From Emcibacter sp. (lineage in GTDB: Bacteria > Pseudomonadota > Alphaproteobacteria > Sphingomonadales > Emcibacteraceae), in NCBI GenBank assembly GCA_027019205.1, contig JALUWZ010000179.1:1-6574 (forward strand): a stretch of 6,574 nt of DNA, in the 5' to 3' direction. Both the position numbers and the translations under genes were made by a program. Under the pieces are notes generated by a model. The model saw only the letters and a list, made by a program, of their open reading frames with translations. It had not been told where the DNA came from and did not search any database. Shown piece by piece: positions 6,574-6,574 of the stretch (position 1 is its first letter; the number at the start of each line of letters is the position of its first letter).

Positions 6574-6574
6574 C
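6545..6574 (-). other. End of an open reading frame entering from upstream (last nine codons)
   Basis: In the minus-strand frame starting at 6574, nine sense codons read A-P-D-V-L-I-L-Q-L and end in TAA at 6547-6545, 84 nt before the leuA start. Five of the last six residues before the stop, apart from one Gln, are Val, Leu or Ile. It could be the C-terminus of a normal upstream gene or the end of a leucine leader peptide. Too little is inside the window to decide. The other two frames stop at once or after four codons. Confidence 0.25.

Noticed and set aside
1..6574. Mobile element, CRISPR array, defence island or unknown multi-gene system
   Set aside because: Every gene-sized stretch is filled by recognised, intact core genes in one orientation. 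I saw no spaced direct repeats, transposase, integrase or compositional break.

Overview
The window looks like ordinary chromosomal DNA from a Gram-negative bacterium, most likely an alphaproteobacterium. This rests on the protein signatures (a long LeuA with the VEWSCEDGTRTEEDF segment, an alphaproteobacterial-looking PBP2 and MreB) and on a moderate base composition that I judge by eye to be about half G+C. The lineage is an inference; no RNA gene or other taxonomic marker is present.

All genes lie on the minus strand, so the layout reads from high to low coordinates. At the right end (about 6461-6574) is the leader region of leuA. It holds overlapping inverted repeats and the last codons of a short or truncated reading frame rich in Val, Leu and Ile. 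leuA (6460-4916) encodes 2-isopropylmalate synthase, the first committed enzyme of leucine synthesis. A 174-base gap follows, with a candidate promoter and a perfect 12-bp palindrome and no clear intrinsic terminator for leuA. Next comes the cell-elongation cluster: mreB (4741-3704), mreC (3658-2816), mreD (2819-2292), mrdA/PBP2 (2288-444) and the first 148 codons of rodA (444 to beyond position 1). There is no gene-free stretch longer than about 175 bases.

The five shape genes form the core of the rod complex, or elongasome. MreB filaments under the inner membrane position the machinery. MreC and MreD link it through the membrane and regulate it. RodA polymerises glycan strands from lipid II, and PBP2 cross-links them. 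The junctions are tight: 45 nt between mreB and mreC, a 4-nt ATGA overlap between mreC and mreD, 3 nt between mreD and mrdA, and a 1-nt TAATG overlap between mrdA and rodA. This strongly suggests one operon with translational coupling.

I found no mobile element, CRISPR array, tRNA, rRNA, defence gene or unrecognised gene, and no evidence of an undescribed system. The points most worth a second look are the leuA leader, the mreB promoter region, and a Cys/Cys/His/Cys set in PBP2 that may bind zinc.
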